Assembly (NCBI RefSeq): GCF_024582835.1
Contig: NZ_CP102096.1
Coordinates: 2,604,001 to 2,668,000, forward strand
Direction: 5' to 3'
Origin: Vibrio japonicus
GTDB lineage: Bacteria; Pseudomonadota; Gammaproteobacteria; Enterobacterales; Vibrionaceae
DNA: 64,000 nucleotides
In this document: in pieces, positions 63,626 through 64,000 of the stretch
How the letters are laid out: the number at the start of each line of letters is the position of its first letter
Numbering within the stretch: position 1 is the first letter of the stretch
The notes under the pieces: model-generated
What the model was told of the DNA's origin: nothing
The model's database searches: none
Seen by the model: the letters and a program-made list of their open reading frames with translations, nothing else
Position numbers and translations under genes: made by a program

Positions 63626-64000
63626 TTATCCACTCATTAAATTATTCATTTCTAAAATTGGCATTAGTGTCGCCATCACAATAAACAGGACCAAGCCTGC
63701 CATCAGTGCGATCAGCACCGGGGTAAAAATACCCAGTGCGATGTTCACCGTCGATTCGAAACTAGAGTCTTGGTTATCTGCTGCACGGGTTAGCATTCCT
63801 TCTAACTCACCACTCTGCTCGCCACTCGCGATCATATGTAACATCATTGGAGGAAATAGCTTGGTCTGATCCAGCGCCTTTCGAAGGCTGGCACCTTCAC
63901 GAACGTTTTCTCTAGCGGCCATAACCTGCTGTTTGACATATTGATTAGACATCACATCCACAGCGACTTTCATGCCATCTAAGATAGGAATCGCACTGGA
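63626..64000 (-). CDS. gspF: Type II secretion inner-membrane protein F (GspF), C-terminal part
   Basis: GspF is the polytopic inner-membrane platform protein. The window ends inside the gene; the 124 visible codons are in frame to the last base and are its C-terminal part. They comprise SAIPILDGMKVAVDVMSNQY, REGASLRKALDQTKLFPPMM, LHMIASGEQSGELEGMLTRA (the conserved ASGEQSGEL) and two membrane helices near the end (PVLIALMAGLVLFIVMATLM). The stop is 48 bases before gspG. An ATG inside the fragment at 63973 is not the true start. Confidence 0.95.
   Translation of the reverse strand, partial: SSAIPILDGMKVAVDVMSNQYVKQQVMAARENVREGASLRKALDQTKLFPPMMLHMIASGEQSGELEGMLTRAADNQDSSFESTVNIALGIFTPVLIALMAGLVLFIVMATLMPILEMNNLMSG

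Overview
The window is a piece of a gammaproteobacterial chromosome, almost certainly Vibrio (large chromosome). The evidence is the gene order murB-birA, hldD, coaD with the LPS core genes, mutM-rpmG-rpmB-radC-coaBC-slmA, pyrE-rph-yicC, gmk-rpoZ-spoT-trmH-recG, cysQ-nudE-nfuA-comF-bioH, tex-greB-ompR-envZ and a type II secretion operon, together with the protein sequences. The species cannot be settled from the sequence alone.

Layout. (1) 1-2547: end of murB, birA and a SufR-like Fe-S regulator. (2) 2719-15849: a surface-polysaccharide locus. wecA on the plus strand faces a tightly packed minus-strand operon, read from about 15645 down to 4037: three family-2 glycosyltransferases (two at the front, one near the end), a KpsS/KpsC-like transferase, Wzy, Wzx, an asparagine-synthase-like protein, then kdsA-kdsB-kdsD. 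Its leader carries a JUMPstart/ops (RfaH) element, and a decayed ISAs1-family insertion sequence lies between ops and the first gene. A relic of a Y1 (REP-associated-type) transposase lies at the far end. (3) 15850-32048: LPS inner core and lipid A genes (hldD, lpxM, coaD, GT9 heptosyltransferases, kdkA, waaA, waaF, a GT90, waaL, two GT25, a UDP-uronate epimerase) with mutM inside. (4) 32156-52770: mostly housekeeping genes, including an NCS2 purine permease whose leader has a guanine-class purine riboswitch, a promoter and PurR-like operators. (5) 52869-58024: tex, greB, ompR, envZ. (6) 58074-64000: gspN-M-L-K-J-I-H-G and the 3' part of gspF, all on the minus strand.

How it fits together. 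WecA, Wzx, Wzy and the ligase WaaL are the parts of a Wzy-dependent O-antigen (or LPS-linked K-antigen) pathway built on the core-lipid A made by the waa/lpx genes. The second polysaccharide theme is Kdo: a dedicated kdsA/kdsB/kdsD set beside a capsule-type Kdo-transferase-like protein suggests Kdo is a component of the outer polysaccharide, not only of the inner core. The main observations worth checking are that Kdo locus, the glutaminase-dead asparagine-synthase-like protein, the insertion sequence lodged directly behind ops, the layered PurR plus guanine-riboswitch control of the permease with its start codon in a predicted stem, and a terminator-like hairpin separating ompR from envZ.
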